Positions 51,451 through 60,474 of a stretch of DNA of 64,000 nucleotides are shown piece by piece (the first letter of the stretch is position 1; the number at the start of each line of letters is the position of its first letter). Source of the stretch: Labrenzia sp. CE80 (GTDB lineage: Bacteria; Pseudomonadota; Alphaproteobacteria; Rhizobiales; Stappiaceae); the NCBI RefSeq assembly GCF_009650605.1, contig NZ_WAJT01000001.1:1364001-1428000 (forward strand), in the 5' to 3' direction. A program made the position numbers and the translations under genes. The notes beneath the pieces were generated by a model. That model ran no database searches. It worked only from the letters and a program-made list of their open reading frames with translations, and was not told the origin of the DNA.

Positions 51451-53054
51451 TACACTGCCTTCCTGTCATTACCTTGAGACCGCTCGGCGCTTCCGGCCAT
51501 CAACAGACCGACCCGCTCGCGCGTCATCCCCGAGGCAGTCTCAGCGTCCGACAGGAAGCCCCTGGAAATCACTGCGATGCGGTCAGCTATCTCAAAAATC
51601 TCGTCAAGATCCTGGCTGATCACCAGGACTGCGGAACCGGATCGCGCCAAATCGATAAGCGATTGCCGGATCAGCGCCGCAGCGCCTGCGTCGACACCCC
51701 ATGTCGGCTGGTTGACCACAAGAACACCGGGCTTTCGATCCAGTTCTCGGCCTACGACGAACTTCTGAAGATTGCCGCCGGATAGCGAACGCGCTTCCGG
51801 ATTGTCATGAGACATCCGGACGTCGAAATGTGTCTTGACCTTTTGCTCAAGCTCGCCGGATTGCCCGTCAGACACAAAACCGGCCGAAACCAGCCCGTCA
51901 TTGGTGCCGTGGCGGGTCAGGACGATATTATTCGTCAAAGTCATGCCAGGAACAGCGCCATGACCGAGGCGTTCCTCAGGCACAAAAGCCGCATTTTTCT
52001 GGCGACGCCAGTTGATGCCTTTCGAACCACACGCTTGACCGTCGATGCAGATCATCTCGGGCCTAACCTGCATCTCGCCGGACAATGCATCGAAGAGCTC
52101 GCCCTGCCCGTTTCCTGCAACCCCGGCAATGGCAACAACTTCACCTGCATGAACAGCGAGGTTGAGATCGTTCAAAGTGGTGGCAAAGGGATTTTGAGCC
52201 GGCGCGCTCAGATCGGCCACTCTCAAGCGAGCTGGGCCGAGTTCCGGCGCCTTTCCGCCGTGGGACACACCGATCACTTCTGACCCGACCATCATGTTAG
52301 CGAGACTCGAGGGCGTTTCCTTTGACGGATCGCACTCGCCGACAACCTTTCCGTGGCGCAGAATCGTCGCGTGGTGACAGATTCTCTTCACCTCCTCCAG
52401 GCGATGCGAAATGTAGAGAACTGCGCAGCCTTCACTGGCCAGACGTTCAAGCGTCTTGAACAGACGGTCGGCTTCTTGAGGGGTAAGCACTGACGTCGGC
52501 TCATCCATGATGATCAGCGCCGGCTCCTGAAGCAGGCACCGCACGATCTCGATGCGCTGACGGATGCCGACTGGAAGGTCGGCGACAATGTCCTGCGGGT
52601 TGAGCGGCAGGCCGTATTCGCTCGAGATGCTTTCGATGCGCCTGGCGAGCGCTTTCATATTGCCCGGCTCAGGCAAGGCGAGCGCGATATTTTCGACGAC
52701 CGTCAGGGCTTCAAAAAGAGAGAAATGCTGGAAAACCATGCCGATGCCGAGCGTGCGTGCAGCAGCTGGGTTGTCGATCTGCACAGGCTTTCCCTGCCAA
52801 ATGATTTCACCAGCATCGGGCTCAAGTGCGCCATAGAACATCTTCACAAGCGTCGACTTGCCGGCCCCATTTTCCCCAAGCAGAGCATGGATCTCGCCCT
52901 TGTTGATACGCAGATCAACCCGGTCGTTGGCAAGAATTTCACCGAAGCGCTTGGTCAGCCCCTTGCCATCCAGAAGCACATCGCCGCTTGCCCGCCGATC
53001 CGTGTCGCCGCTCTTTTTTTCATTTTCCGCCAATGGCTTCATTCCCCCAACCAT
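51450..53054 (-). CDS. Duplicated ABC ATPase of the nucleoside/purine importer
   Basis: A 534-residue protein with two fused ABC domains, as in RbsA/YufO-type ATPases. First domain: Walker A GENGAGKSTLV, signature LPVGIRQRIEIVRCL and Walker B LIMDEPTSVLT. Second domain: degenerate Walker A GVAGNGQGELF, signature LSGGNLQKFVVGREL. The N-terminal 25 residues are charged and not family-like, so the ATG at 53042 is a possible start. Eight bases from xdhC. Confidence 0.93.
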   Translation of the reverse strand: MVGGMKPLAENEKKSGDTDRRASGDVLLDGKGLTKRFGEILANDRVDLRINKGEIHALLGENGAGKSTLVKMFYGALEPDAGEIIWQGKPVQIDNPAAARTLGIGMVFQHFSLFEALTVVENIALALPEPGNMKALARRIESISSEYGLPLNPQDIVADLPVGIRQRIEIVRCLLQEPALIIMDEPTSVLTPQEADRLFKTLERLASEGCAVLYISHRLEEVKRICHHATILRHGKVVGECDPSKETPSSLANMMVGSEVIGVSHGGKAPELGPARLRVADLSAPAQNPFATTLNDLNLAVHAGEVVAIAGVAGNGQGELFDALSGEMQVRPEMICIDGQACGSKGINWRRQKNAAFVPEERLGHGAVPGMTLTNNIVLTRHGTNDGLVSAGFVSDGQSGELEQKVKTHFDVRMSHDNPEARSLSGGNLQKFVVGRELDRKPGVLVVNQPTWGVDAGAAALIRQSLIDLARSGSAVLVISQDLDEIFEIADRIAVISRGFLSDAETASGMTRERVGLLMAGSAERSQGNDRKAV

Positions 53055-53062
53055 TCGCCGAC

Positions 53063-54052
53063 TTATCGTCCAGAAACCGAGACTTGTGCAAGTCCTGTTG
53101 AAACAGCGGCCCGCGCAGCCTCATCTGCAACCAGAAGCTCCACAGCAACGCCAGCAGCAATCGCAGCGGGCGCCTTCGATACTATCATGTTGGTGCCTAT
53201 CGGGCAGACCAATCCGGCGACGGCCGCCGGCGTAATACCGCGCGCGCGCAACCGCTTTTCAAACCTTGCCCGCTTAGTTGCGCTACCAATGACACCCACA
53301 TAGGAAAACTGTCCTTTCGCCAAGGCGGCAGAGACAATGGCCTCATCCAGCGCATGCGAATGCGTCATGACCAGAATGAAGGCGTCCTGCTCTACATCTT
53401 GAAGAAGGGTTTGCGGCGACGCGTTGCAAACCTTGGTGACGTTTGACGGCACCGCGGCTGGGAAGGCATCAGGACGGCTGTCGGTCCAGATGATGCGGAA
53501 AGGCAGGCTCGCCAGTGCGAGGACAAGGGCGCGGGCGACATGGCCTGCGCCAAACAGGTAAAGCGTTCTACGATCCTGACCAAATATCTCGGTCAACAAG
53601 GTGTTCGCCTCTAGGTGAAACGGCTCGTCGTTCACTGTTGGCAGAACCTGACGCGTGACTGGGCAATTGTCCGAAATGGTCGCCTGTGTCGCGAAAGCCG
53701 CGCCTTCGGCCTCGAGACTTGCAAGATGTTGAGCGTTCAGAACTTGCGCCGCCGATTGAACTTCCACCGCGACATCCACGCGCCCACCGCAACACTGCCC
53801 CAGGTCCGGACCGAGAGAGAACGTTCTGATCGTCAGCCCTGCTTGCCCCTCATCGAGTGCCGCCATTGCCCATTTGATGGCCTGAAATTCCAGTGTTCCA
53901 CCGCCTATGGTGCCGTGAAAACTGCCGTCCTGACGAACCACCATGCGTGCACCCGCCTCGCGCGGCGTCGATCCGGCAGCGCTTGCGATCGTCACCAGCG
54001 CGCAGTCTTGCCCCGTCTGCAGAATGTCAGCGATGTGCGACCAGACGCTCAT
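53063..54052 (-). CDS. xdhC: Xanthine dehydrogenase accessory factor XdhC
   Basis: Inserts the sulfurated molybdenum cofactor into xanthine dehydrogenase. The 329-residue protein has the XdhC/CoxI N-terminal block LVTIASAAGSTPREAGARM, the CCGGRVDV motif near residue 85, and a C-terminal Rossmann domain LYLFGAGHVARALVLAL near residue 175. The terminal region YVGVIGSATKRARF resembles the XdhC C-terminal family block. Starts overlapping the end of xdhB. Confidence 0.94.
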   Translation of the reverse strand: MSVWSHIADILQTGQDCALVTIASAAGSTPREAGARMVVRQDGSFHGTIGGGTLEFQAIKWAMAALDEGQAGLTIRTFSLGPDLGQCCGGRVDVAVEVQSAAQVLNAQHLASLEAEGAAFATQATISDNCPVTRQVLPTVNDEPFHLEANTLLTEIFGQDRRTLYLFGAGHVARALVLALASLPFRIIWTDSRPDAFPAAVPSNVTKVCNASPQTLLQDVEQDAFILVMTHSHALDEAIVSAALAKGQFSYVGVIGSATKRARFEKRLRARGITPAAVAGLVCPIGTNMIVSKAPAAIAAGVAVELLVADEAARAAVSTGLAQVSVSGR

Positions 54053-56403
54053 TCAGCGGCACCTCTTGACCCTGCCTGCGCCTGACGGATGCTGCGCACC
54101 GCCTTCATGATCGCCTCTGGCGTTGCAGGCGCGTCAAGGTCCGGCACGACACCCGGATTGAGACTGGCCACCGCATCGGTGATCGCGCAGAATACAGCAT
54201 TTGCCAGCATCACTGGCGGCTCTCCAACCGCTTTGGAGCGATAGATCGTGTCCTGCGGGTTGCCCCTGGATTGATAGAGCGCGACGTTGAAATCCTCGGG
54301 AATGTCTGAGGCTGCCGGGATCTTGTAGGTCGATGGCGCGTGGGTGCGCAGTCGCCCCTGCTCATCCCAGACAAGCTCTTCTGTGGTCAGCCAGCCCATG
54401 CCCTGGACGAAGCCGCCTTCGATCTGACCGATGTCGATCGCAGGGTTCAGCGAGTGTCCGACATCATGCAGCAGATCGACGCGATCAACGGTCATCTCCC
54501 CGGTCATCGTATCTATCGTCACTTCGGCGCAGGCGGCACCATAGGCAAAATAGAAGAATGGCCGGCCGCTGGCGCTGTCGCGATCCCAGGTGATGTTCGG
54601 CGTGGCATAAAAGCTGGCATCGGAGAGATGGATCCGCGCCAGATGCGCTTGTTTCGCGACCTGGGCCAAAGAGAACTGCTGTTCTCCGACAAAGACCTTG
54701 TTGTCCTGAAAGGCAATGGCCTCCTCTCCGCACTGATGCGTCTTGCAGAGGAAATCAATCAGCCGCTTCTTGATGACCCTGGCCGCATTCCTGGCCGCCA
54801 TGGCATTGAGATCGGTTCCCGAGGACGCGGCCGTTGGGCCGGTATTGGGGACCTTTGACGTGTTGGTTGCAGTGATGCGGACCTTATCGATGGTCATGCC
54901 GAACTCATCGGCCACAACCTGCGCCACCTTCTGATAGAGCCCCTGCCCCATTTCCGTGCCGCCGTGGTTCAGATGAACCGAACCATCGGTGTAGAGATGG
55001 ACCAAGGCGCCCGCTTGATTGAGGTGCTTCAGTGTGAAGGAGATGCCGAATTTGACCGGCGTCAGGGCCAGGCCTTTTTTCAAGACTGCATTGTGACTGT
55101 TGAAGTCGCGAACTACATCGCGGCGCGGCCAATACTCCGAACTCTCCACCAGCTGTGCGAAGAGGTCATGCATGACTTCATGCTCTTCGACTGGCATCCC
55201 GTAGGGCGTGAGATTGTGCTCGGCATCATAGAAATTCAACTGGCGGATTTCCAGCGGATCCTTGCCAACGGTGATGGCGATTGCATCAATCATCCGTTCG
55301 GCGGTCAGCATGCCCTGTGGCCCGCCGAACCCTCGAAAAGCTGTGTTGGAGCAGGTGTCGGTTTTCAGACGGCGGCTGCGGATGACCGCGTCCGGATAGA
55401 AGTAGCTGCTGTCCGCATGGAACATAGTGCGGTCGTTCACGCCCAGAGACAGATCCGCCGAATAGCCGCAACGCGCGAGGAAGTTGAGATCAACGGCGCG
55501 AATGCGCCCCTCGCTGTCGTGCCCGATCTGCCATTCCACCCGAAAGTCATGGCGCTTGCCGGTCATGATCATGTCGTCGTCGCGGTCGAGACGGAGCTTG
55601 CAGGTCTCTCCCGTCGCGGCCGCGGCCAGGGCGGCGAGGCACGCCCATTGATTGGCCTGCGATTCCTTGCCGCCGAAACCGCCTCCCATGCGGCGCACTT
55701 CGGCCACAACGAGCGCATCAGGAACACCGAGGACCTTGGCAACCGTATGCTGGACTTCGGTCGGATGCTGGGTCGACGTATAGACCATCACCCCGCCATC
55801 TTCCTGGGGACTGGCCATCGCGACCTGCCCCTCAAGATAGAAATGCTCCTGGCCACCGATCTGAAAGACACCGGAGAGCACGTTTTCAGCCGCCGTCATG
55901 CCCGTTTCCGGAGAGCCGCGCCGAAATTGGTAGTCCGGCAGCACCGTGATGTCTGCCGCGACAGCGTCTTCCGCTGTGATGATCGGAGTGGTCGGTTGCG
56001 CTTCGATCCTCGCCAGAAGCGCCGCCTTGCGCCCTGCCTCGCGTGAGGTCGCGATAACCGCGAAGACCACCTGTCCGTAAAAGAGGATTTCATCGGTTGC
56101 CAGAACCGGATCATCGCCCATGGCTGCCGAGCAGTCATTGACGCCAGGAATATCGTCCGCTGTCAGAACCTTGACCACGCCAGGTGCCTTGCGGACGGCG
56201 TCCAGATCGATCGAGGTGAGCTTGCCGTGCACGACCTGGCGCGCCCAGCCTGGCACTACGTGCAACGTGCCGATGGGTTCCGGCATATCATCGATATAAG
56301 TCGCCGTTCCCTGCACGTGCTTGACGGCACTGTCGTGATTCAGCGGCTTGTGCACATGGCGCATGTTCGCAGGCGTTTCCGGGCGCGCGCTTTGGTCCGT
56401 CAT
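54049..56403 (-). CDS. xdhB: Xanthine dehydrogenase molybdopterin-binding subunit
   Basis: Large catalytic subunit of 784 residues that oxidises hypoxanthine and xanthine to urate. It shows VKHVQGTATYIDDMPEP at the start, the QEHFYLEGQVA and RMGGGFGGKESQ cofactor loops, NTAFRGFGGPQGM, QGLYQKVAQV and, near the C-terminus, the catalytic-glutamate motif AVGEPPVMLANAV. Length and order are those of the bacterial XdhAB enzyme. Overlaps xdhA and xdhC by ATGA. Confidence 0.96.
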   Translation of the reverse strand: MTDQSARPETPANMRHVHKPLNHDSAVKHVQGTATYIDDMPEPIGTLHVVPGWARQVVHGKLTSIDLDAVRKAPGVVKVLTADDIPGVNDCSAAMGDDPVLATDEILFYGQVVFAVIATSREAGRKAALLARIEAQPTTPIITAEDAVAADITVLPDYQFRRGSPETGMTAAENVLSGVFQIGGQEHFYLEGQVAMASPQEDGGVMVYTSTQHPTEVQHTVAKVLGVPDALVVAEVRRMGGGFGGKESQANQWACLAALAAAATGETCKLRLDRDDDMIMTGKRHDFRVEWQIGHDSEGRIRAVDLNFLARCGYSADLSLGVNDRTMFHADSSYFYPDAVIRSRRLKTDTCSNTAFRGFGGPQGMLTAERMIDAIAITVGKDPLEIRQLNFYDAEHNLTPYGMPVEEHEVMHDLFAQLVESSEYWPRRDVVRDFNSHNAVLKKGLALTPVKFGISFTLKHLNQAGALVHLYTDGSVHLNHGGTEMGQGLYQKVAQVVADEFGMTIDKVRITATNTSKVPNTGPTAASSGTDLNAMAARNAARVIKKRLIDFLCKTHQCGEEAIAFQDNKVFVGEQQFSLAQVAKQAHLARIHLSDASFYATPNITWDRDSASGRPFFYFAYGAACAEVTIDTMTGEMTVDRVDLLHDVGHSLNPAIDIGQIEGGFVQGMGWLTTEELVWDEQGRLRTHAPSTYKIPAASDIPEDFNVALYQSRGNPQDTIYRSKAVGEPPVMLANAVFCAITDAVASLNPGVVPDLDAPATPEAIMKAVRSIRQAQAGSRGAAE

Positions 56404-57872
56404 TCGGCCGCCTCCATGGCCGGGACACGTAGCCGCAGTTGGGCAGCTGCTGTACCGCTTGCTTCCATGAGGGCCTTTGCGAGGAGCGCTCTCGCGGTTT
56501 CCATCCGGTACTCCGCCCCTGCCCTCATATCGCTCATGGGTGTGTAGTCACTCATCAAGGCCTTCATGGCCGCAGCCCATGTGGAGGGATCCTCGAGGGA
56601 CGCTCCGATAAGGGAGGTTTCGGCGCCAGGAGCGCGCTTTGGAGTTGCCGCCATTCCGCCGAAGGCGATCCGAGCTTCGGTGATCTTCTGGTCCATGACC
56701 GTGAAGAGAAAGGCGCCCATCACCGATGAAATGTCCTGATCAAAGCGCTTGGAAATCTTGTAACAGCGGAAGATCTGGTTGGGTGCCGGCCGCGGAACAA
56801 AGAGGCCGGTTACAAACTCACCCATTTTCCGATCTTGCTTGCCGTAGTCGAGAAAATACTCTTCGAGCGGCAAAGTGCGGGAGTCGTCTTTTGACTGAAT
56901 CTCCAGTGTCGTACCAAGCACGATCAGCGCCGGCGGCGTATCTCCGATCGGCGAACCGTTGGCGATGTTGCCTCCGACCGTGCCGGACGCGCGCACCTGT
57001 TTGGAACCGATGCGCCTCCAGAGCTCGCCAAGGTCCGGTGAGATCCGCGACATCGCCGCCTCGGCTGTCTGGTAGGTCGCTGTGGCGCCCATCAGAACCC
57101 CGGACGGTGTTTCCTCAACCCGGTCCAGCCCCTCGATTCGTCCAAGCCAGATGACCTTCGGCAGGTCCTTGAGATGCTTCGTGATCCACAGCCCGACATC
57201 GGTCGCCCCTGCGACGATCGTTGCGTCGGGATTCTGAGCGTAAAGTGCGGCCAGTCCATCAAGCGTTGCGGGAGACGCTACAAAGCCTTCACCATGGCCA
57301 ATATAAATATCGCGGCTGTCGGCCAGTTCGCGCAATTTCTCGCGGGTTTCATTGGCGCGCCAGGCAAAGGCGTCATCCGCGCTGTCGAAACAGCTCTCAA
57401 GAGCCGCATCAACGATCGGCCGATATCCTGTGCATCGGCACAGGTTCCCTGCGATCCATTCCGTCACGACCTTGCGGCTGCGCGCCTGACCCTCGGCATG
57501 ATAGAGAGTGAAAAGGCTCATGACAAAGCCGGGCGTGCAGAAACCGCATTGTGAGCCATTCAGTTCCGCCATCGCCTTTTGAACAGGGTGCAGTCGGCCG
57601 TCAGAAGTTAGGTCTTCGACGGTGACGAGTTCAGCGCCGTCAATCATGGCGAGGAGCTGAATGCAGCTGTTGACCGGTTGATAGGTCAATTTGCCCGCAA
57701 CCAGCCGGCCCACCGCTACAGTGCAAGCACCGCAGTCGCCTTCGCCGCAGCCTTCTTTGGTTCCGGTCTGTCTCGCTCTCAGCCGCAGATAGTCGAGCAC
57801 CGTTTCCGTTGGGCGCACCTTGGCAAGTTCAACGATCTCGCCATCCTTCAGGAAACGTATGGTGTCACGCAT
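56400..57872 (-). CDS. xdhA: Xanthine dehydrogenase FeS/FAD subunit
   Basis: Small subunit of 490 residues. The N-terminal plant-ferredoxin domain has GCGEGDCGACTV, the second [2Fe-2S] domain CGFCTPGFVMSL and CRCTGYRPI, and the FAD-binding domain from about residue 195 has ATIVAGATDVGLWI and GTVGGNIANGSPIGD. Electrons pass from molybdenum through both clusters to FAD and then NAD+. It begins three bases after uraH. Confidence 0.96.
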   Translation of the reverse strand: MRDTIRFLKDGEIVELAKVRPTETVLDYLRLRARQTGTKEGCGEGDCGACTVAVGRLVAGKLTYQPVNSCIQLLAMIDGAELVTVEDLTSDGRLHPVQKAMAELNGSQCGFCTPGFVMSLFTLYHAEGQARSRKVVTEWIAGNLCRCTGYRPIVDAALESCFDSADDAFAWRANETREKLRELADSRDIYIGHGEGFVASPATLDGLAALYAQNPDATIVAGATDVGLWITKHLKDLPKVIWLGRIEGLDRVEETPSGVLMGATATYQTAEAAMSRISPDLGELWRRIGSKQVRASGTVGGNIANGSPIGDTPPALIVLGTTLEIQSKDDSRTLPLEEYFLDYGKQDRKMGEFVTGLFVPRPAPNQIFRCYKISKRFDQDISSVMGAFLFTVMDQKITEARIAFGGMAATPKRAPGAETSLIGASLEDPSTWAAAMKALMSDYTPMSDMRAGAEYRMETARALLAKALMEASGTAAAQLRLRVPAMEAAE

Positions 57873-57875
57873 TCC

Positions 57876-58226
57876 TCAGCTCCCGCGATATGTCGAGAAC
57901 CCGAAGGGCGAAAGCAGCAAAGGCACATGATAATGGCCATCGGGCTCGGCAATGCCAAAGCGTATCGGGATGATGTCCAAAAACAAGGGGTCGGGCAGGT
58001 TTGTTCCGCAGGACTTGAGGTAATCGCCGGCGTGAAAGCGCAGCTCATAGGTTCCGCACTTGAAGGCCGGACCCTCGAGAATGGGGCCATCAACGCGGCC
58101 ATCGGCGTTTGTGGTATGGGTTGACACCATCTCAGGTGCGCCATCCATGGCCCACAGCTCGATCTTCAGACCGCCCGCTGGACGGCCGAGGGCTGTGTCC
58201 AGAACATGCGTCGTCAAACGCCCCAT
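57876..58226 (-). CDS. uraH: 5-hydroxyisourate hydrolase (transthyretin-like)
   Basis: Hydrolyses 5-hydroxyisourate to OHCU. The 116-residue protein starts with the HxxD motif LTTHVLDTALGRPAGGL and ends with the family tetrapeptide YRGS; RFGIAEPDGHYHVPLLLSPFGFSTYRGS is represented here by HYHVPLLLSPFGFSTYRGS. The ATG at 58226 or the GTG at 58229 could start it; GGAG precedes both. It is the first gene of the long purine operon. Confidence 0.95.
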   Translation of the reverse strand: MGRLTTHVLDTALGRPAGGLKIELWAMDGAPEMVSTHTTNADGRVDGPILEGPAFKCGTYELRFHAGDYLKSCGTNLPDPLFLDIIPIRFGIAEPDGHYHVPLLLSPFGFSTYRGS

Positions 58227-58229
58227 CAC

Positions 58230-58306
58230 TCATCTCTCCCAACTGCAGCGCTATATCGACCACAGTCTCTTTCAGTTGCAGATAAAAAGGGTGCCCTAAA
58301 TTTGGC
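58230..58306 (-). promoter_or_regulatory. Probable purine-operon promoter region
   Basis: The 77 bases between the LysR gene and uraH hold an inverted pair CAACTG (58240-58245) and CAGTTG (58273-58278), spaced 33 bases centre to centre, and a GATATA on the minus strand near 58251 that could be a -10 element. Binding of the adjacent LysR protein here would be expected but is not shown by the sequence. Confidence 0.35.
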
Positions 58307-59293
58307 TCATTCCATAGCGCTGATTTTAGCACTTGTTGATGCTATTTTGGCATCATTGTCCGGCAAACGGTCTTTTAGTGCGATCACGGCGTGATTGAAA
58401 AACATGCCGGGTGACAGTGCAAGCGCGCGGCGGGCGCTTGTGACAATGCTCAATCGATCTGCCTGAAGCGGCAAATCAGTCAAGGGTTTGAACACCAGCC
58501 GGCCGCTTTCAAGATCCTCTTCACAGCCGATTTCGGTTTGAAATCCGATCACCTTTTCTTCCAGCGCCAGCGCGCGCATGAACCGCAGTGAATTGGCCTC
58601 GATATAGGTTCGCAGCGATCCTGGGATCTGCGCCATGGACGCGTCGATCCGGCTGCGCAGGGAGAGCCCGACGGCGGGAAGTGCCAGCGGAAAACGCAAG
58701 CATTCGGACAGACTGAGAACCTCAGCCGTTGCCAGTGGGTGGTCCGGGGCCATCAACGCCCCGATCGGCAGGTCCTGATGATAGGAGACCGTCAGCGCAG
58801 AAGTCTCGGGCGGGTCGAAGGTGAAGCCGACATCGGCTTCGGCCGCTTCCACAAGCTTTGCCGCTTCGAGGGCGCTGGTGACGGTGACACTGACATGGAT
58901 GCCCGGATATTTCCGCCGGAAGGACGACACCAACTCCGGAAGCAGTGTCTCCGCGACACTTTCCACCGTGGCAATGGCTACAGTTCCGCGTCGCAACCCC
59001 TGAAGTGCATCGAGTTCCGCAAGGGTGGCATCAAAGTCCGAGTAAGTGCGCTTGACGTGAGCGAGCAGGATTTCGCCCGCCTGAGCAAGCCGCAGCCGGC
59101 GCCCTACCCTCTCAAAAAGCTGCAAGCCAAGAGCCTCCTCAAGCCAGAGGATCTGACGATTTATGGCCGATGAGGCAACATTCAGCTCTCTTGATGCGGC
59201 ACGAATGGAGCCGAGTTCAGCAACCACCGCAAAATAGCGCATGGCAGGGGCGTAGAGATTGCGCGCCTTATCCGTGCTTTTTACCCCTGACAT
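58307..59293 (-). CDS. LysR-family transcriptional regulator
   Basis: A 328-residue LTTR. The N-terminal wHTH is AAVELGSIRAASRELNVASSAINRQ-like, with core LGSIRAASRELNVASSAINR near residue 30, followed by the linker helix and a periplasmic-binding-like effector domain from about residue 95 (RRGTVAIATVESVAETLLPE). It lies immediately before the purine operon but points the same way, unlike the usual divergent arrangement. The ligand is unknown; control of purine catabolism is the simplest guess (inference). Confidence 0.88.
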   Translation of the reverse strand: MSGVKSTDKARNLYAPAMRYFAVVAELGSIRAASRELNVASSAINRQILWLEEALGLQLFERVGRRLRLAQAGEILLAHVKRTYSDFDATLAELDALQGLRRGTVAIATVESVAETLLPELVSSFRRKYPGIHVSVTVTSALEAAKLVEAAEADVGFTFDPPETSALTVSYHQDLPIGALMAPDHPLATAEVLSLSECLRFPLALPAVGLSLRSRIDASMAQIPGSLRTYIEANSLRFMRALALEEKVIGFQTEIGCEEDLESGRLVFKPLTDLPLQADRLSIVTSARRALALSPGMFFNHAVIALKDRLPDNDAKIASTSAKISAME

Positions 59294-59305
59294 CGTTTCT
59301 TGTCC

Positions 59306-60283
59306 TTATGGAATGAGGACGGTTGTTCCTGTGGTCTTGCGACCTTCCAGGTCCTTGTGGGCCTGAGCGGCGTCGGCCAGGCGGTATTCCTGATTGACCC
59401 CGATCTTCACGGCGCCTTTGCCAACGACGTCGAACAGATCGTCCGCCGAGGCCTCCAGATCCGCCCGTGATGCGATGTAGGAGAACAATGTTGGGCGGGT
59501 CGCAAACAGCGATCCCTTGGTGCCGAGCAATCCGAGATTGAAATCGGTGATCGGTCCTGAGGATTGACCGAAGGAAACCCAAAGCCCCCTCGCCTTCAGG
59601 CAATCAAGCGACTCTGGATAGGTGTCCTTGCCGACACTGTCGTAGACAATATCGCAGCCCTTGCCGTCCGTGATCTCCGTGACCCGTTCTACGAAATTCT
59701 CGTCGCGATAATTGATAACGTGCTGATAGCCATTCGCCTTGGCAAGCTCGACCTTTTCAGCAGAACCGGCCGTTCCAATCACTGTCGCTCCCAAATGCGC
59801 GGCCCATTGACCGGCGATCAGGCCAACGCCCCCAGCAGCTGCGTGAAACAACAAGGTCGTGTCTGGCGTCACATCAAAGGTCTGGCGAAGAAGATATCGG
59901 GCTGTCATGCCTTTCAGCATCATGCCCGCTGCGGTCTTGTCATCAATGCCATCGGGAATGGCGACCAGACGATCACCTGGAATGATTCGTTCCTGTGCGT
60001 AGGCTCCAAGCGGTCCGGCATAAGCGACCCGATCGCCCGGCGCCACGTGGGAAACGCCCTCGCCGACGGTCAGAACGATGCCGGCGCCCTCGTTGCCGGG
60101 AATGAAAGGCAAACCGGCAGGCGCGGGGTAAAGGCCGCTGCGGAAATAGGTGTCGATGAAGTTCAGGCCAATGGCTGTGTGGCGGATACGAACGTCACCA
60201 GGACCAGGTTCGCCGATCTCGACTTTTTCCCAGGTCAGGACTTCAGGACCGCCGGTCTCGTGAACGCGTATTGCCTGAACCAT
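59306..60283 (-). CDS. NADPH:quinone oxidoreductase (zeta-crystallin type)
   Basis: A 325-residue MDR-superfamily oxidoreductase. MVQAIRVHETGGPEVLTW is the typical start; GLNFIDTYFRSGLYP, VAPGDRVAYAG, the Rossmann VHAAAGGVGLIAGQWA-type motif AAAGGVGLIAGQWAAHLG, and the tail YRLADAAQAHKDLEGRKTTG follow. Catalytic zinc cysteines are absent, as in QorA. The ATG at 60283 has GGAGGA seven bases upstream, excluding an extension of 28 codons. Reduces quinones or enal substrates; specificity unknown. Confidence 0.9.
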   Translation of the reverse strand: MVQAIRVHETGGPEVLTWEKVEIGEPGPGDVRIRHTAIGLNFIDTYFRSGLYPAPAGLPFIPGNEGAGIVLTVGEGVSHVAPGDRVAYAGPLGAYAQERIIPGDRLVAIPDGIDDKTAAGMMLKGMTARYLLRQTFDVTPDTTLLFHAAAGGVGLIAGQWAAHLGATVIGTAGSAEKVELAKANGYQHVINYRDENFVERVTEITDGKGCDIVYDSVGKDTYPESLDCLKARGLWVSFGQSSGPITDFNLGLLGTKGSLFATRPTLFSYIASRADLEASADDLFDVVGKGAVKIGVNQEYRLADAAQAHKDLEGRKTTGTTVLIP

Positions 60284-60474
60284 CTCTAATTCCTCCAGAA
60301 ATTCAGCAGATCGGCGCCCAAGTGATTTCATGATCTCTGCGCTCAAAGAAAACTCTGTAGCAAGCACAGATTTTGCGGACGAGTGCTACAATTAAAAATC
60401 CTGGATCTCCCGCGGGGTCAATCGCGACTATCTATGATTGATCGTGTTGCGAAAGCTGCGGTCAGGAGCACCGC

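Noticed and set aside
54964..56046. Plus-strand frame of 360 codons
   Set aside because: It lies entirely opposite xdhB, a well supported gene. Such mirror frames are common in GC-rich DNA.
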